This document shows positions 10,682 to 21,655 of a DNA stretch of 64,000 nucleotides, piece after piece. Each line of letters begins with the position of its first letter. The stretch's first letter is position 1. Both the position numbers and the translations under genes were made by a program. The DNA comes from Loktanella sp. (GTDB lineage: Bacteria; Pseudomonadota; Alphaproteobacteria; Rhodobacterales; Rhodobacteraceae): NCBI GenBank assembly GCA_024635625.1, contig JAGXIQ010000084.1, positions 1-64,000 on the forward strand, in the 5' to 3' direction. The notes under the pieces were generated by a model, which searched no databases, was not told the DNA's origin, and was given only the letters and a program-made list of their open reading frames with translations.

Positions 10682-11716
10682 TTACATGGTAGCTTCGTCA
10701 GCCACGGCCGTCTGCGTGGCAGCCAGCTCCGGATCGGACACCAGACCGTATTCGGCCAGCGGGCCGTCGGGGCCTGCCATGTCATCGCTGACAAAGAATT
10801 CTGTGAATTCCTTCAGGCCGGGAATGACGCCGATGTGTGCTTTTTTGACGTAGAAGAACAGCGGACGCGACACTGGATACTCACCGGTCGAGATGGTCTC
10901 GGTGGATGGCTCTACGCCGCCCATCGTCGCGACCTTCAGCTTGTCGGTGTTGTTTTCGTAGAAGGCCAGACCGAATACGCCGACGCCATTCGGATTTGCA
11001 TCGATGCGGGCCAGCGTTTCAGTGTAGTCGCCGTCGATGTCCACCGATGCACCATCGGTGCGGATCGCCATGCAGGCTTCTGTCGTGGCGTCCTCGTCAG
11101 AGGTGATCGCCATGATCTCTTCCATCGCGCCGGACGATTCGCACCCAGCTTCGATCACGTTGACCTCGAACACTTCACGGGTACCGTGCTTGGTGCCGGG
11201 AATGAACGCCATGATGTCTTCGGCGGGCAGGCTCGGGTCGACGTCAGCCCAAGTTTTGTTCGGGTTTGCGACCATCGCGCCGTCAACCGGCAGTTCGGCG
11301 GCCAGTGCTTTGTACCATTGGTCCTGCGTGAAGGCCGTGAACTCTGGTCCGTCAAACTGGCTTGCAAAGACGATGCCGTCATAGCCGATGCGGACTTCCA
11401 TGATGTCGGTGACGCCAGCTGCGGCACAGGCTTCACGCTCTGAGTCTTTGATGGGACGGGACGCGTTGGCGATGTCGACAGTGTTTTCACCAACGCCTTC
11501 GCAGAAACGTTTCAGACCGGCCGACGAGCCGCCAGATTCCACGACCGGTGTCGGGAAATCGAAGTTCTCGCCAAAGGCTTCAGCGACGATGCTGGCGTAT
11601 GGCAGCACGGTAGAAGATCCGGCAACCTGCACGTTGTCGCGCGACTGGGCACTGGCGATGGTGACTGTGGCGGCAGAGATCGCCAAGGCAGAGGTGGCGA
11701 GTTTCATGAATGACAT
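10682..11716 (-). CDS. pstS: Phosphate ABC transporter substrate-binding protein PstS
   Basis: Signal peptide; VQVAGSSTVLPYASIVAEAFGENFDFPTPVVESGGSSAGLKRFCEG; precedes pstC. Confidence 0.95.
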   Translation of the reverse strand: MSFMKLATSALAISAATVTIASAQSRDNVQVAGSSTVLPYASIVAEAFGENFDFPTPVVESGGSSAGLKRFCEGVGENTVDIANASRPIKDSEREACAAAGVTDIMEVRIGYDGIVFASQFDGPEFTAFTQDQWYKALAAELPVDGAMVANPNKTWADVDPSLPAEDIMAFIPGTKHGTREVFEVNVIEAGCESSGAMEEIMAITSDEDATTEACMAIRTDGASVDIDGDYTETLARIDANPNGVGVFGLAFYENNTDKLKVATMGGVEPSTETISTGEYPVSRPLFFYVKKAHIGVIPGLKEFTEFFVSDDMAGPDGPLAEYGLVSDPELAATQTAVADEATM

Positions 11717-11796
11717 TTGTTGCTCCTGTCAGGCTTCATGGGTTGAACCTTGTCCGGCCCAACCGCTGCCGACCACCTATGGCCCGGCAACTACGC

Positions 11797-11829
11797 TTTT
11801 GTGACAGTCCTGTAAAAGTTTTATGACAG
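11797..11829 (-). promoter_or_regulatory. Pho box (three consecutive 11-nt direct repeats) upstream of pstS
   Basis: Minus strand reads CTGTCATAAAA|CTTTTACAGGA|CTGTCACAAAA, matching the PhoB 11-nt direct-repeat architecture, about 80 nt upstream of the pstS start. Confidence 0.88.
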
Positions 11830-12005
11830 AGCGAAAGTTAATGTGTCGGTAGGCAAACTATTGTCGGCTAGCTTTCTGTTGGCCTGCATTATTAAAGGTT
11901 ATCAAAAACCCGCAAAAATGCTCAATGGCTCTTACCAGCCTCGGTGGAATTCAAATTTCGAGATAGGGTATGAGCGTGGCTATGTTGGCTGCACAATAGT
12001 GATCC

Positions 12006-13034
12006 CTAGATCGTCGGCAGGATAACAGTACAGGTCGTACCCTGCCCTAACGTGCTGTCGATCACCAGCCGGCCCCTGTGCCGGTTCACAATATGCTTAA
12101 CGATGGCCAGCCCCAGACCGGTGCCGCCCAACGCGCGGCTGCGGTGGGTGTCGACGCGGTAAAATCGCTCTGTCAGGCGCGGAATATGATGCTGGGCGAT
12201 TCCCGGTCCGTGGTCCTGCACGTGCAGGGCCAATCCCTCGCTTCGCAGGCCCCGGTGATAGGTTGCCGAGTCTAGATTAATATTGAGCACCCCTGCACTG
12301 CCGCCATATTTGATCGCGTTTTCAATCAGATTACCGATCACTTGTCGGATTTGGTTGGCATCCGCCCGCACCTGCGTCCCGTTGCTGGCATCGGTTAATG
12401 TAACGACGACACCCGACGCCGCGATCACCGGTTCCAAATCGCCAAGGGTCGCCGCGACAAGCGCGCCCAGATCAACAGCTGCGACCGGGCGCATCCGCTC
12501 GCCCTCTTCGACTCTGCTAAGTGACAACAGATCGTCAACAAGCTGGGTCATCCGTAGGGTTTCACGCTCCATGATTCCCAAAAAACGCTCGCGGGCGGTG
12601 GCGTCGTTCCGGGCAGCACCGCGCAACGTCTCTATGAAACCCTGAAGCGCCGTCAGGGGTGTGCGCAGTTCGTGGCTAACGTTTGCTACGAAGTCGCGGC
12701 GCAATTGACCTACCTCTTCGGCGGCGGTTCGATCCTCAAACGTCAGAATGACACGACGGCCTTCAGGCACGATATGGACCGCCCAAGTCGTATCACGTGC
12801 ACCATCACGGCCCAACCAGCGAGTTTGGAGCGGTTGGCCGCTGCGCAAAGACGTCTCTATCGCCTCCAGCGTGATCGGTTGGCGCAGCGCATTGATATAG
12901 TGCCGCCCCACCACGTGACTGCCTAGTACCCCTGCAAGGGCTGGACTGATGGCGGCTACGGTTTGGGTTTCGTCAATTAACATCACCGGAAACGGAAGTG
13001 ATGTAACGGAAATCATTGCTAATTCGGTTTTCAA
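12006..13034 (-). CDS. phoR: Phosphate regulon sensor histidine kinase PhoR
   Basis: H-box FVANVSHELRTPLTALQGFIETL, N-box NLIENAIKYG, G-box GTGLGLAIVKHIVNRH; upstream of pst operon. Confidence 0.9.
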   Translation of the reverse strand: MKTELAMISVTSLPFPVMLIDETQTVAAISPALAGVLGSHVVGRHYINALRQPITLEAIETSLRSGQPLQTRWLGRDGARDTTWAVHIVPEGRRVILTFEDRTAAEEVGQLRRDFVANVSHELRTPLTALQGFIETLRGAARNDATARERFLGIMERETLRMTQLVDDLLSLSRVEEGERMRPVAAVDLGALVAATLGDLEPVIAASGVVVTLTDASNGTQVRADANQIRQVIGNLIENAIKYGGSAGVLNINLDSATYHRGLRSEGLALHVQDHGPGIAQHHIPRLTERFYRVDTHRSRALGGTGLGLAIVKHIVNRHRGRLVIDSTLGQGTTCTVILPTI

Positions 13035-13167
13035 CTAGGATATCCGTGCGACACGGTGGACCTGCGACATCATGATACTATGTGGCTTCACTAGAACGAC
13101 CTCTGCATGTTTCACGAGTCCATGTCACTTTTTTTGACGTTACCACGACCAGAAAAGGACAAGGCAC

Positions 13168-13542
13168 GTGATTGTCTTGACGAACCCGGCGCCGATACGC
13201 GCGCAGGCCAAAGCCCGGCTGTTGATTGTCGGAGATATTGCGATCTGGCAGCGGGCCGGGCGCAGGATACCCGCGTCCGTCGGCGTACAATTCGCCAACT
13301 TGTCAGAGGTTACCACCTGCTTCCTACATACGATCAGTCTGGAGATCGTGATTTCTCCGGTTATTGGGCAAGGTTACGATGCCATTGACGTAGCCGCGGT
13401 ATTGGCAAACTGCGGTTACCGCGGCCGCTATCGCTGCTTGGCGGATTGCCTGCCGAACCTGGACTTGATCCGGCAGGAGGTCGCTATGATTGCACCTGAC
13501 CTCGATTTCGAAATTGTCAGGGCGGCAGACTTGGCCATTTAG
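13168..13542 (+). CDS. Hypothetical protein (124 aa), GTG start
   Basis: Intergenic ORF not covered by another gene; well-formed sequence ARLLIVGDIAIWQRAGRRIPASVGVQFANLSEVTT...; family not recognised. Confidence 0.55.
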   Translation: MIVLTNPAPIRAQAKARLLIVGDIAIWQRAGRRIPASVGVQFANLSEVTTCFLHTISLEIVISPVIGQGYDAIDVAAVLANCGYRGRYRCLADCLPNLDLIRQEVAMIAPDLDFEIVRAADLAI

Positions 13543-14735
13543 CCTTGCGTTGCTGCAGCAACGGCAGCACGTAATTCCCCGATCAGTAAATCCGGATCCT
13601 CTACGCCGACCGATACGCGAAAGAATCCCTCGGTAATACCAAGGGCCGCGCGGCCTTCCGGTGTCAGACCACGATGAGAAGACGACGGGGGATGCGACAG
13701 GGTCGTGCCAATGTCGCCAAGCGTGGGTGCAAAAGCGATATCTGGGGCCGCACGCGTCAGCCGGTTCGCCGCGTCGCGTCCACCTTGAAGGGCAAACGAC
13801 AGCATGTTGCCGCCCTGCCCGCCCAGCAACGCCACGGCACGGTTATGGTCCGGATGATCGGGCCGCGTGGGGTATAGAACCTGCGCCACACCGGGCATCT
13901 GCGCAAGCGCATCCGCGAGCAGGCGCGCATTGTCCTGTGCCGCACGATACCGAAGATGGAAGGAATGCAGCCCCCGTTCGGCCAGCCAGCAGTCGAAGGG
14001 GCTTGGTGTCAGACCCCACGTCACGTTGGCATCATTGATCTGCCGGCGTAGGTCTGCGTCTTGCGTTGCGACATAGCCCAATGTTGCGTCTGAATGCCCG
14101 GCCAACAGCTTCGTCACCGAATGTACGACAATATCGGCGCCAGCCAGCAACGGCTTGTAAGCTACGGGAGTCGTGAATGTATTGTCGACAACCAGCAGGA
14201 TGCCGCGATCTTTTGCAAGAGCAACGATGCCTTCCATATCGGCAACACGGATCGTGGGATTTGACACGACCTCTACTAAGATCATACGCGTATTTGGCCT
14301 AATCGCCGCCGCCATTGCCCCGGCATCGGTGGGATCGGCCAGGGACGTTTCTATACCCAATCGCGGCAGGTCCTGCGCCATCAAGCGCAGGCTGCGGCCG
14401 TATAACTGATCACCACCAAGCACATGATCGCCGGCTTTCAGCAGTCCGAGGAACACCGCGCCGATGGCCGACATACCGGACCCGGTCACGATACCACCGC
14501 CAGAGGCGGCCTCTACCCCCTCCAACATGTCGATCTTTTCAGCCAGAACCTGCGCGTTTGGGTGACCTTCGCGAGAGTAGGTGTAGCCGGACTTGTCCGC
14601 ATACTGCGCATCAAGCGCGTCGGGATCGGGCGAGCTATAGACGACAGAAGGTTGCAGTGGCGTCACGACCGGACGAGAAACCGAAGTCGGCCATTCCGTG
14701 CGGCGGACGATACTCTTTAGTGGCGTTTTCATCAA
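13539..14735 (-). CDS. PLP-dependent cystathionine gamma-synthase/beta-lyase family enzyme
   Basis: [18 protein letters not shown] lysine motif; [49 protein letters not shown]. Confidence 0.88.
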   Translation of the reverse strand: MMKTPLKSIVRRTEWPTSVSRPVVTPLQPSVVYSSPDPDALDAQYADKSGYTYSREGHPNAQVLAEKIDMLEGVEAASGGGIVTGSGMSAIGAVFLGLLKAGDHVLGGDQLYGRSLRLMAQDLPRLGIETSLADPTDAGAMAAAIRPNTRMILVEVVSNPTIRVADMEGIVALAKDRGILLVVDNTFTTPVAYKPLLAGADIVVHSVTKLLAGHSDATLGYVATQDADLRRQINDANVTWGLTPSPFDCWLAERGLHSFHLRYRAAQDNARLLADALAQMPGVAQVLYPTRPDHPDHNRAVALLGGQGGNMLSFALQGGRDAANRLTRAAPDIAFAPTLGDIGTTLSHPPSSSHRGLTPEGRAALGITEGFFRVSVGVEDPDLLIGELRAAVAAATQG

Positions 14736-15253
14736 ATTTCTTTCAGTTTGCGTGCAAAGCGCGCGGCGTTTTCACTGTAATGTAAAGCAGAGGCGCGCAA
14801 CCCGTTGATTGCCGCTTCGTCCAACTGGCGCACGACCTTACCGGGCGCACCGACGACCAAAGACCCGTCAGGGATTACTTTGCCCTCCGTTACCAGCGCA
14901 CCGGCACCGATTAGGCAGTTTTCACCAATTATGGCGCCATTCAGGATTGTGGCGCCCATCCCGACCAGACTGTTGGCCCCAATGGTGCAGCCGTGAAGCA
15001 TCGCTTTGTGTCCGATGGTACAGCCGGCGCCAATTGTCATTGGGAATCCCATGTCGGTGTGCAAAACGCTGTTTTCTTGAATATTTGTGCGAGCGCCGAC
15101 CGCGATCACCTCGTTGTCGCCGCGCAATGTCGCGCCGAACCAGACACTGGATCCTTCTGCTAACGTCACGCGGCCCATGACATTTGCACCGGGTGCAATC
15201 CATACGTCCGCAGCGATGTCAGGCGATGCATCGCCCAATTTATAGACGGCCAT
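14732..15253 (-). CDS. Gamma carbonic anhydrase family protein
   Basis: Left-handed beta-helix hexapeptides: [54 protein letters not shown]. Confidence 0.92.
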   Translation of the reverse strand: MAVYKLGDASPDIAADVWIAPGANVMGRVTLAEGSSVWFGATLRGDNEVIAVGARTNIQENSVLHTDMGFPMTIGAGCTIGHKAMLHGCTIGANSLVGMGATILNGAIIGENCLIGAGALVTEGKVIPDGSLVVGAPGKVVRQLDEAAINGLRASALHYSENAARFARKLKEI

Positions 15254-15254
15254 T

Positions 15255-15890
15255 TTAGCGCTCCTCGAATTCGCGTTGCAGGGTGCGAACGTGATCTAGC
15301 AGGTCAGGCTGTTGCGCCCGGCGCAGACGCTCTGCACTGATGATTGTGCGCAATTGCGCTTCGGTGGTATTTAAATCGTCGTTCACAAGGACGTAGTCGT
15401 ATCCGTCCCAATGGCTGATTTCATCCCAGCTTTTTTGCATCCGGCGATCGATGGTATCAGGGTCGTCCTGTCCCCGTTCCACCAACCTGCGATGTAGTTC
15501 CGTAATCGACGGCGGCAGAATAAATATCGATAGAACAGCATCTTGCAGGTCAGAGTTACTGATTTGCTGTGCCCCCTGCCAATCCACGTCGAACAGCACA
15601 TCGCGTCCCAGCTCGATCGCCGTCTGAACGGGTGCCTTGGGGCTGCCGTAATAATTATCAAAGACGCGGGCATGTTCCAGCATCCCGCGATCATCGACCA
15701 GCTTGCGGAAGGCGGGTTCAGTCACGAAATGATAATCCGCGCCGTCCACCTCTCCGGCCCTCGGCTGCCGCGTTGTTGCCGAAACTGAAAACGACAACGC
15801 TGTATCCCAGACCATTAGCCGCTTGGCGAGAGTGGATTTGCCGGCGCCCGAAGGCGACGACAGAATAATCAATAAACCACGTCTTGCCAT
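15255..15890 (-). CDS. gmk: Guanylate kinase
   Basis: [47 protein letters not shown]. Confidence 0.95.
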   Translation of the reverse strand: MARRGLLIILSSPSGAGKSTLAKRLMVWDTALSFSVSATTRQPRAGEVDGADYHFVTEPAFRKLVDDRGMLEHARVFDNYYGSPKAPVQTAIELGRDVLFDVDWQGAQQISNSDLQDAVLSIFILPPSITELHRRLVERGQDDPDTIDRRMQKSWDEISHWDGYDYVLVNDDLNTTEAQLRTIISAERLRRAQQPDLLDHVRTLQREFEER

Positions 15891-15894
15891 GGGG

Positions 15895-16782
15895 TTATTC
15901 CACGTTTTGTATCTGTTCGCGCATCTGGTCAACGACCAGTTTCATCGCAAGGCCGACCTGCGTCAGGTCAATGTCCTGCGATTTGGCGCATAGGGTGTTG
16001 ACCTCGCGGTTGAATTCCTGAGCCAGAAAATCAAGGCGACGACCCGCGGGGCCTTCGTCTTCTACGATATCCCAGGCCGCGGCCACGTGGGCTTGCAGTC
16101 TATCCAATTCCTCGGTCACGTCCTGTTTGATCGCTAGCACAGCAAGTTCCTGAACAAGTCGTGCATCGTCGTCGCCGGTGACTTCAATGATCCGTGCATA
16201 AGCATCGCGCAGGGCATGACGGACCTTTGGTTGGCGCGCGGTGGACAGTGTTCTGGTTTGATCAATGAGCGCGCGCATCCGGTCCAACTGGTCGGCGAGG
16301 ATCTGTTGCAATGCAGCCCCCTCGTGAGCGCGCATGGAACGAAAGTCTGATAGCAGGGGCGCAATATCCGTCGATAAAGCTGCGATCAGTCCTGCATCGT
16401 CTGGTTGAGAGGCCGTTTGCGACCAGACACCACGGGCGGCCAATACGTCTGCCGCAGTCGGCTGGCCCAACGTCACACCGGCGGCAAAGGCCCGTTCTTG
16501 GACAAGGTCAAGAGCACGCAACACCCTGTCCAGCTGGGCCTCGTCAATGTTAAGATCGACAGCTTCAGACGTCCGGGTAAGCCGCAGATTGACCGTCACC
16601 GTTCCACGTTCTAGCGCTTTACCAAGGGCTGCACGCAGCGTTTGGTCTAGCTTATCCATACCTTCTGGCAGGCGCGTCCGGATGTCGAGGCCGCGCCCGT
16701 TCACCCCGCGCATGTCCCACTGCCAAGTGGCATTCTCTGTCTGGCCGGTGCGGCTGGCAAAAGCCGTCATCGAATGGGTCAT
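15895..16782 (-). CDS. yicC: YicC family protein (stress-linked endoribonuclease family)
   Basis: [14 protein letters not shown]...[16 protein letters not shown]-term [49 protein letters not shown]. Confidence 0.94.
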   Translation of the reverse strand: MTHSMTAFASRTGQTENATWQWDMRGVNGRGLDIRTRLPEGMDKLDQTLRAALGKALERGTVTVNLRLTRTSEAVDLNIDEAQLDRVLRALDLVQERAFAAGVTLGQPTAADVLAARGVWSQTASQPDDAGLIAALSTDIAPLLSDFRSMRAHEGAALQQILADQLDRMRALIDQTRTLSTARQPKVRHALRDAYARIIEVTGDDDARLVQELAVLAIKQDVTEELDRLQAHVAAAWDIVEDEGPAGRRLDFLAQEFNREVNTLCAKSQDIDLTQVGLAMKLVVDQMREQIQNVE

Positions 16783-16977
16783 CTGTCACTTTCCTGTCGC
16801 GATACACGCACCTAAGTGAATTCTGGCGACGGGGGCAAGGGGGCCGCTGCGTCCTAAGGGCATTAACCCCTTAAGACTTTCTTAAGTGATTTTGCTAAAA
16901 TCAAAGTTTAATATTCTCTTAACAGCAGCCGGACAAATCTCGGATCGGCGGCGTCGTTTGATAGAGAAAGATGTATC

Positions 16978-17619
16978 ATGTTTGATCGGATCGACCTGCC
17001 CGGTAGCCACAACCCTCGTCGTTCCCGCCTGCCCGAGACAGAACAGGCCGTTCTAAACCTGTTGGAAACCGATTGGCGGCAGATGTGCAGTGGCGACGTG
17101 ATCCCGTCCGATGCCCAACTTGATCCTCACGCGTTGCACGATGCTCTGCCGCACGCGTTCTTGCTGCACCGTACTGCCCCCCCCGGCGCGGTACGTGTTT
17201 GGGTGGCTGGGCAACGCTTGCATGACCTGCTGCGAATGGACCCGCGCGGCATGTCTTTTGGTGCCTTTTTCACCGCTGCCGCCCGCGACATCGCAATGAA
17301 TATTGTTGATAGCGCGTTCGACGAACCCGCCATCGTTGGGTTGCCCCTAACCGCTGCACGCGGGCTGGGCCGCGAGCCGATGCTGGCAGAATTACTTCTC
17401 TTGCCAATGCAGGACGCTGCCGGGCAGACGACACGGATGATGGGCGCGCTGGTCGCTGGCGGACCGTTGAATAACCGTACTTATCGGTTCGATATCGCGA
17501 GCGACGCTGTTCTGCGCCACGATAGCATGAGCTTGCCGTTTCGCGATCGTCGCAGCAATCGCAGCCAACCTATGCCGACGCAGCGACCAAAGTTGCGCCT
17601 TGTCGTCAATAACAGCTAG
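16978..17619 (+). CDS. PAS domain-containing protein (alphaproteobacterial PAS_5/DUF1457-like)
   Basis: LLETDWRQMCSGDVIPSDAQLDPHALHDALPHAFLLHRTAPGAVRVWVAGQRLHDLLRMDPRGMSFGAFF. Confidence 0.75.
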   Translation: MFDRIDLPGSHNPRRSRLPETEQAVLNLLETDWRQMCSGDVIPSDAQLDPHALHDALPHAFLLHRTAPPGAVRVWVAGQRLHDLLRMDPRGMSFGAFFTAAARDIAMNIVDSAFDEPAIVGLPLTAARGLGREPMLAELLLLPMQDAAGQTTRMMGALVAGGPLNNRTYRFDIASDAVLRHDSMSLPFRDRRSNRSQPMPTQRPKLRLVVNNS

Positions 17620-17641
17620 TTCGAACCGAGGCTAAAATGCA

Positions 17642-17667
17642 GAAAGGCGCGCCATCGGGCGCCTTTC
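17642..17667. terminator. Bidirectional intrinsic-type hairpin between convergent PAS gene and DAHP synthase
   Basis: GAAAGGCGC-gccatcgg-GCGCCTTTC, 9-bp stem between convergent genes. Confidence 0.75.
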
Positions 17668-17687
17668 AATAAATCAGTTTTGATGAT

Positions 17688-19058
17688 TTAGCTGGCTTTC
17701 GCTTCGGCCATTTTCTCGCGTCGCGCGCCCAGTTCCTCGGCGACGAGGAAGGCCAGTTCGAGCGACTGGCTTGCGTTCAAGCGGGGATCGCAAGCGGTGT
17801 GATAGCGGCTGGACAGATCTTCGTCGGTCACCGCGCGAACACCACCGGTGCATTCGGTCACATCCTTACCGGTCATCTCGAAATGCACGCCACCGGGTAT
17901 CGTGCCCTCGGCGTTGTGAATGTCAAAGAACTCGCGGACTTCACGCATGACAGAATCGAAGGGCCGCGTTTTATAGCCCGTCGATGACTTGATCGTGTTC
18001 CCGTGCATCGGATCGCAGGACCAGACGACCTTGGCGCCCTCTTCCTCGACCGCGCGGATCAAGCGCGGCAAGTGATCGCCTACCTGCCCTGCGCCGAAGC
18101 GTGCGATCAAGGTCAGACGACCGGCTTCGTTGTCGGGGTTCAAAGAACTCATAAGCGCCTTGAGGTGACCAGAGGTCATGCTCGGCCCGCACTTCAGACC
18201 GATCGGGTTCATCACACCCTTGCAGTATTCCACGTGTGCCCCGTCTGGCTGGCGTGTGCGGTCACCGATCCAGATCATGTGACCTGAACCCGCAAGCCAC
18301 TTGCCAGATGTCGAATCGACGCGTGTCAGCGCCTCTTCGTATTCCAGCAAAAGCGCCTCGTGGCTGGTGTAGAACTCTACCGTCTGCAATTCATGGTTCG
18401 TCTCGGTGCTTAGGCCCGCTGCCTCCATGAAGTCGAGCGTGTCACTGATCCGGTTCGCCAGATCGCGATATTTTTCGGCTTCTGGCTTATCGGTGAACCC
18501 AAGCGTCCATGCGTGGACTTTGTGAACATCTGCATAACCACCCGTCGAAAACGCACGCAGCAAGTTAAGCGAGGCGGCAGCCTGCAAATAAGCCTGTTCC
18601 ATGCGCGAGGGATCCGGAATCCGCGAAGCCGACGTGAAGTCGAAGCCGTTGATGATATCCCCACGGTAGCTGGGCAGCTCTACGCCATTGACGACTTCGG
18701 TTGGGGCGGAACGTGGCTTGGCCATCTGGCCCGCCATGCGGCCCAGCTTTACCACAGGCACCTTGGCACCGTAGGTCAGTACCATCGCCATTTGCAGCAT
18801 CACCTTAAAGGTGTCGCGGATCGTGTCAGCGCTGAACTCAGCAAAGCTTTCAGCGCAGTCGCCGCCCTGAAGCAGGAACGCCTCGCCACGGCTAACCTTG
18901 GCCAAGTGCGACCTCAGGCGTCGCGCCTCACCGGCAAACACCAGCGGCGGGTAGCTGGACAGCTTGCCTTCGACAGCCTGCAGGGCTGCAGCGTCGGTAT
19001 AATCCGGCATCTGCACTCGTGGCTTGCTGCGCCAATCCGATTTTTTCCAGTCGGTCAT
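17688..19058 (-). CDS. aroG: Class II 3-deoxy-7-phosphoheptulonate synthase
   Basis: [89 protein letters not shown]. Confidence 0.95.
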   Translation of the reverse strand: MTDWKKSDWRSKPRVQMPDYTDAAALQAVEGKLSSYPPLVFAGEARRLRSHLAKVSRGEAFLLQGGDCAESFAEFSADTIRDTFKVMLQMAMVLTYGAKVPVVKLGRMAGQMAKPRSAPTEVVNGVELPSYRGDIINGFDFTSASRIPDPSRMEQAYLQAAASLNLLRAFSTGGYADVHKVHAWTLGFTDKPEAEKYRDLANRISDTLDFMEAAGLSTETNHELQTVEFYTSHEALLLEYEEALTRVDSTSGKWLAGSGHMIWIGDRTRQPDGAHVEYCKGVMNPIGLKCGPSMTSGHLKALMSSLNPDNEAGRLTLIARFGAGQVGDHLPRLIRAVEEEGAKVVWSCDPMHGNTIKSSTGYKTRPFDSVMREVREFFDIHNAEGTIPGGVHFEMTGKDVTECTGGVRAVTDEDLSSRYHTACDPRLNASQSLELAFLVAEELGARREKMAEAKAS

Positions 19059-19228
19059 CTGCTACTCCCGTGGCCGGTCCTTGAACATTCGAGGGGCGCT
19101 TATAGCCTGCGTGCCCTTGCGGGCCAATGGCTAATCGCGGGGCGAAAACGTCATTATGTGTCGGGAAAAGAGCATTCCTTCCCGAATGCCCCTTGTCGCC
19201 GTGCCGTGAAAACTGTCTGGTTTGGCGC

Positions 19229-20248
19229 ATGTCGCAAGGGAATATCATGCAAACCGCACCGCAAATCTTAGACGTCATACATGTGGGTAAACCGCGCCGT
19301 TTCGTCTTTGTGCTGCTGGATCAGTTTACCATGCTGTGCTTTTCAGCGGCCATTGAAAGTCTGCGGATTGCAAACCGGACGGCGGGCCGCAAGCTGTATG
19401 ACTGGATCATCGTTGGCGAAGGTGGCGAAACCGCGACCTGTTCTAACGGCTGCACCTTTCAGTTAGACAGCGATCTGATCGAACTGGACCGTGACGATAC
19501 AATCATGCTTTGTGGCGGCATCAATATTGGTGACGCAACAACCCGTAAGGTCTTGAATTGGTTGCGCCGCGAATCCCGACGCGGCACGACGGTGGCGGGC
19601 CTGTGCACTGCAGGTTATACAATGGCCAAAGCAGGCTTGCTGACTGGCAAGCGCGCAACAATTCACTGGGAAAATCAGGACAGCTTCCTTGAAGAATTCG
19701 AAGACGTAAATCTGACGAAATCGATCTTTGTGATCGACGGAAACCGGATTACGACCGCAGGAGGCACTGCCTCTATCGACTTGATGCTAAAGATTGTGGC
19801 GGACGACCATGGAGAAGATCTGGCGAATGCTGTCGCTGATATTCTTATCTATTCTTCGATACGCACCGATCAGGACACCCAGCGTTTGTCCATTCCGACC
19901 CGCATCGGCGTGCGCCACCCAAAACTATCCCGGGTCATCCAGTTGATGGAAAGCAATATCGAGGACCCGATCAGCCCGGCAACCCTTGCGCAAGAAGTCG
20001 GCATGTCCACGCGCCAGCTAGAGCGTTTGTTTCGCCGTTATCTGACCCGCAGCCCTAAGCGCTACTATATGGAACTGCGCCTGTCGAAGGCGCGAAACCT
20101 TCTGATGCAAACGGATATGACAGTGATCAACGTTGCACTTGCGTGCGGATTCGCGTCGCCGTCGCATTTTTCAAAGTGCTACAGGGCGCATTATGACACG
20201 ACTCCCTATCGTGAACGCGGCACTCATGCGACGCGACTGACCGAATAG
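19229..20248 (+). CDS. GlxA-type AraC-family transcriptional regulator (DJ-1/PfpI-like N-terminus plus AraC HTH)
   Basis: RFVFVLLDQFTMLCFSAAIESLRIANR; TVAGLCTAGYTMAKAGLLTGKRATIHWE; C-term LERLFRRYLTRSPKRYYMELRLSKARNLL. Confidence 0.9.
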   Translation: MSQGNIMQTAPQILDVIHVGKPRRFVFVLLDQFTMLCFSAAIESLRIANRTAGRKLYDWIIVGEGGETATCSNGCTFQLDSDLIELDRDDTIMLCGGINIGDATTRKVLNWLRRESRRGTTVAGLCTAGYTMAKAGLLTGKRATIHWENQDSFLEEFEDVNLTKSIFVIDGNRITTAGGTASIDLMLKIVADDHGEDLANAVADILIYSSIRTDQDTQRLSIPTRIGVRHPKLSRVIQLMESNIEDPISPATLAQEVGMSTRQLERLFRRYLTRSPKRYYMELRLSKARNLLMQTDMTVINVALACGFASPSHFSKCYRAHYDTTPYRERGTHATRLTE

Positions 20249-20377
20249 GCAGCGGCCGGGCGTTTTACCCGTGAACCTTGCGTTATTCGGGCAAAAGTGT
20301 GGGCGATGCCCGCTTCACAATCCGAAAACGCCTGTTAATCTATCCGACAGAATAAAAAACAAACTGGGAGTTTCCAC

Positions 20378-21574
20378 ATGAACAAACTGCTGCTGGCCAC
20401 TGCGGCCACCGCATTGATGACGGGCGCGGCTTTTGCCGAATCCCACACCGGCGACGTGAAGATCGGGATCGAGCTTGGCTTTACCGGCCCGCTGGAATCC
20501 ATCACCCCCGCTATGGGCGCCGGTGCTGATATGGCCATCGCTGAAGTAAATGCTGCAGGCACCCTGCTGGACGGCGCAACCGTCACGGCAATCCGTGCGG
20601 ACAGCACTTGCATCGACGCTGGTGCAGCCTCTGCCGCTGCCGAAGGTTTGGTGACTGGCGACATGGTCAACGCGATCATGGGTGCAGATTGTTCCGGCGT
20701 AACAGGCGCAATCCTGCAGAACGTCGCACGTCCTAATGGCATCGTGATGATCTCGCCTTCGGCCACCAGCCCCGCGCTGTCGACAGCCGAAGATGACGGT
20801 CTTTTCTTCCGCACAGCCCCTTCTGACGCGCGTCAGGGTGTCGTGATGACAGAAGTCCTGATGGATCGTGACATCAAAACTGTCGCGCTGACCTATACCA
20901 ATAATGACTACGGCAAGGGTCTGGCTGATGCGTTCCAAGCCGCGTTCGAGGCCGCTGGCGGAACGGTAACGATCTCTGCCGCTCATGAAGACGGCAAGGG
21001 TGACTATTCATCCGAAGTCGCAGCACTGGCCGCTGCTGGCGGCGACGTGCTGGTGGTCGCTGGTTACACCGACCAGGGTGGCAAGGGCATCATCCAAAAC
21101 TCGCTCGACACGGGCGCGTTCGACACCTTCGTTCTGCCGGACGGTATGGTCGGTCAGCAGTTGGTTGATGATATCGGTGAGGGCCTGAACGGGTCATTCG
21201 GCCAGTTTCCCGGCACCGACAGCCAAGGCGCTGAACTGTTCCAAGCAATGGCGACCGAGGCCGGCTTTGATGGCACTGGTGCATTCGCACCAGAATCTTA
21301 CGATGCGGCAGCGCTGATCATGCTTGCGATGGAAGCGGCTGGTTCTAACCAGTCCGCAGACTTCAAAGGTAAGGTCATGGACGTCGCTAACGCACCGGGC
21401 ACCGAGATTTTCCCGGGTGAGTTGGCCAAGGGGATCGAACTGCTGAAAGCTGGCGAGGACATCGACTACGTCGGCGCGACTGCAGTCGAGCTGATTGGCG
21501 AAGGTGAATCCGCTGGCAACTACCGCGAGATCGAGATCAAGGACGGCAAGATCGAAACTGTGAAGTTCCGCTAA
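20378..21574 (+). CDS. Branched-chain-amino-acid-type ABC transporter substrate-binding protein
   Basis: Signal peptide; periplasmic-binding type 1 fold motifs; adjacent livGFHM genes. Confidence 0.9.
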   Translation: MNKLLLATAATALMTGAAFAESHTGDVKIGIELGFTGPLESITPAMGAGADMAIAEVNAAGTLLDGATVTAIRADSTCIDAGAASAAAEGLVTGDMVNAIMGADCSGVTGAILQNVARPNGIVMISPSATSPALSTAEDDGLFFRTAPSDARQGVVMTEVLMDRDIKTVALTYTNNDYGKGLADAFQAAFEAAGGTVTISAAHEDGKGDYSSEVAALAAAGGDVLVVAGYTDQGGKGIIQNSLDTGAFDTFVLPDGMVGQQLVDDIGEGLNGSFGQFPGTDSQGAELFQAMATEAGFDGTGAFAPESYDAAALIMLAMEAAGSNQSADFKGKVMDVANAPGTEIFPGELAKGIELLKAGEDIDYVGATAVELIGEGESAGNYREIEIKDGKIETVKFR

Positions 21575-21583
21575 GGGCCACAG

Positions 21584-21611
21584 AACGGCGCGGGTGAAAA
21601 CCCGCGCCGTT
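21584..21611. terminator. Strong hairpin between substrate-binding protein gene and livG
   Basis: AACGGCGCGGGT-gaaa-ACCCGCGCCGTT, 12-bp stem with GAAA tetraloop. Confidence 0.75.
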
Positions 21612-21655
21612 TCAATAATTTACGGCGCGCTTTGAATGCGCCGACGGGGACGCTC

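Noticed and set aside
10643-11443. 266 aa plus-strand ORF antisense to pstS
   Set aside because: Fully opposite a confident gene; His/Cys/Arg-rich antisense composition
20315-20986. 223 aa minus-strand ORF antisense to the liv substrate-binding gene
   Set aside because: Antisense shadow of a high-GC gene; no domain features
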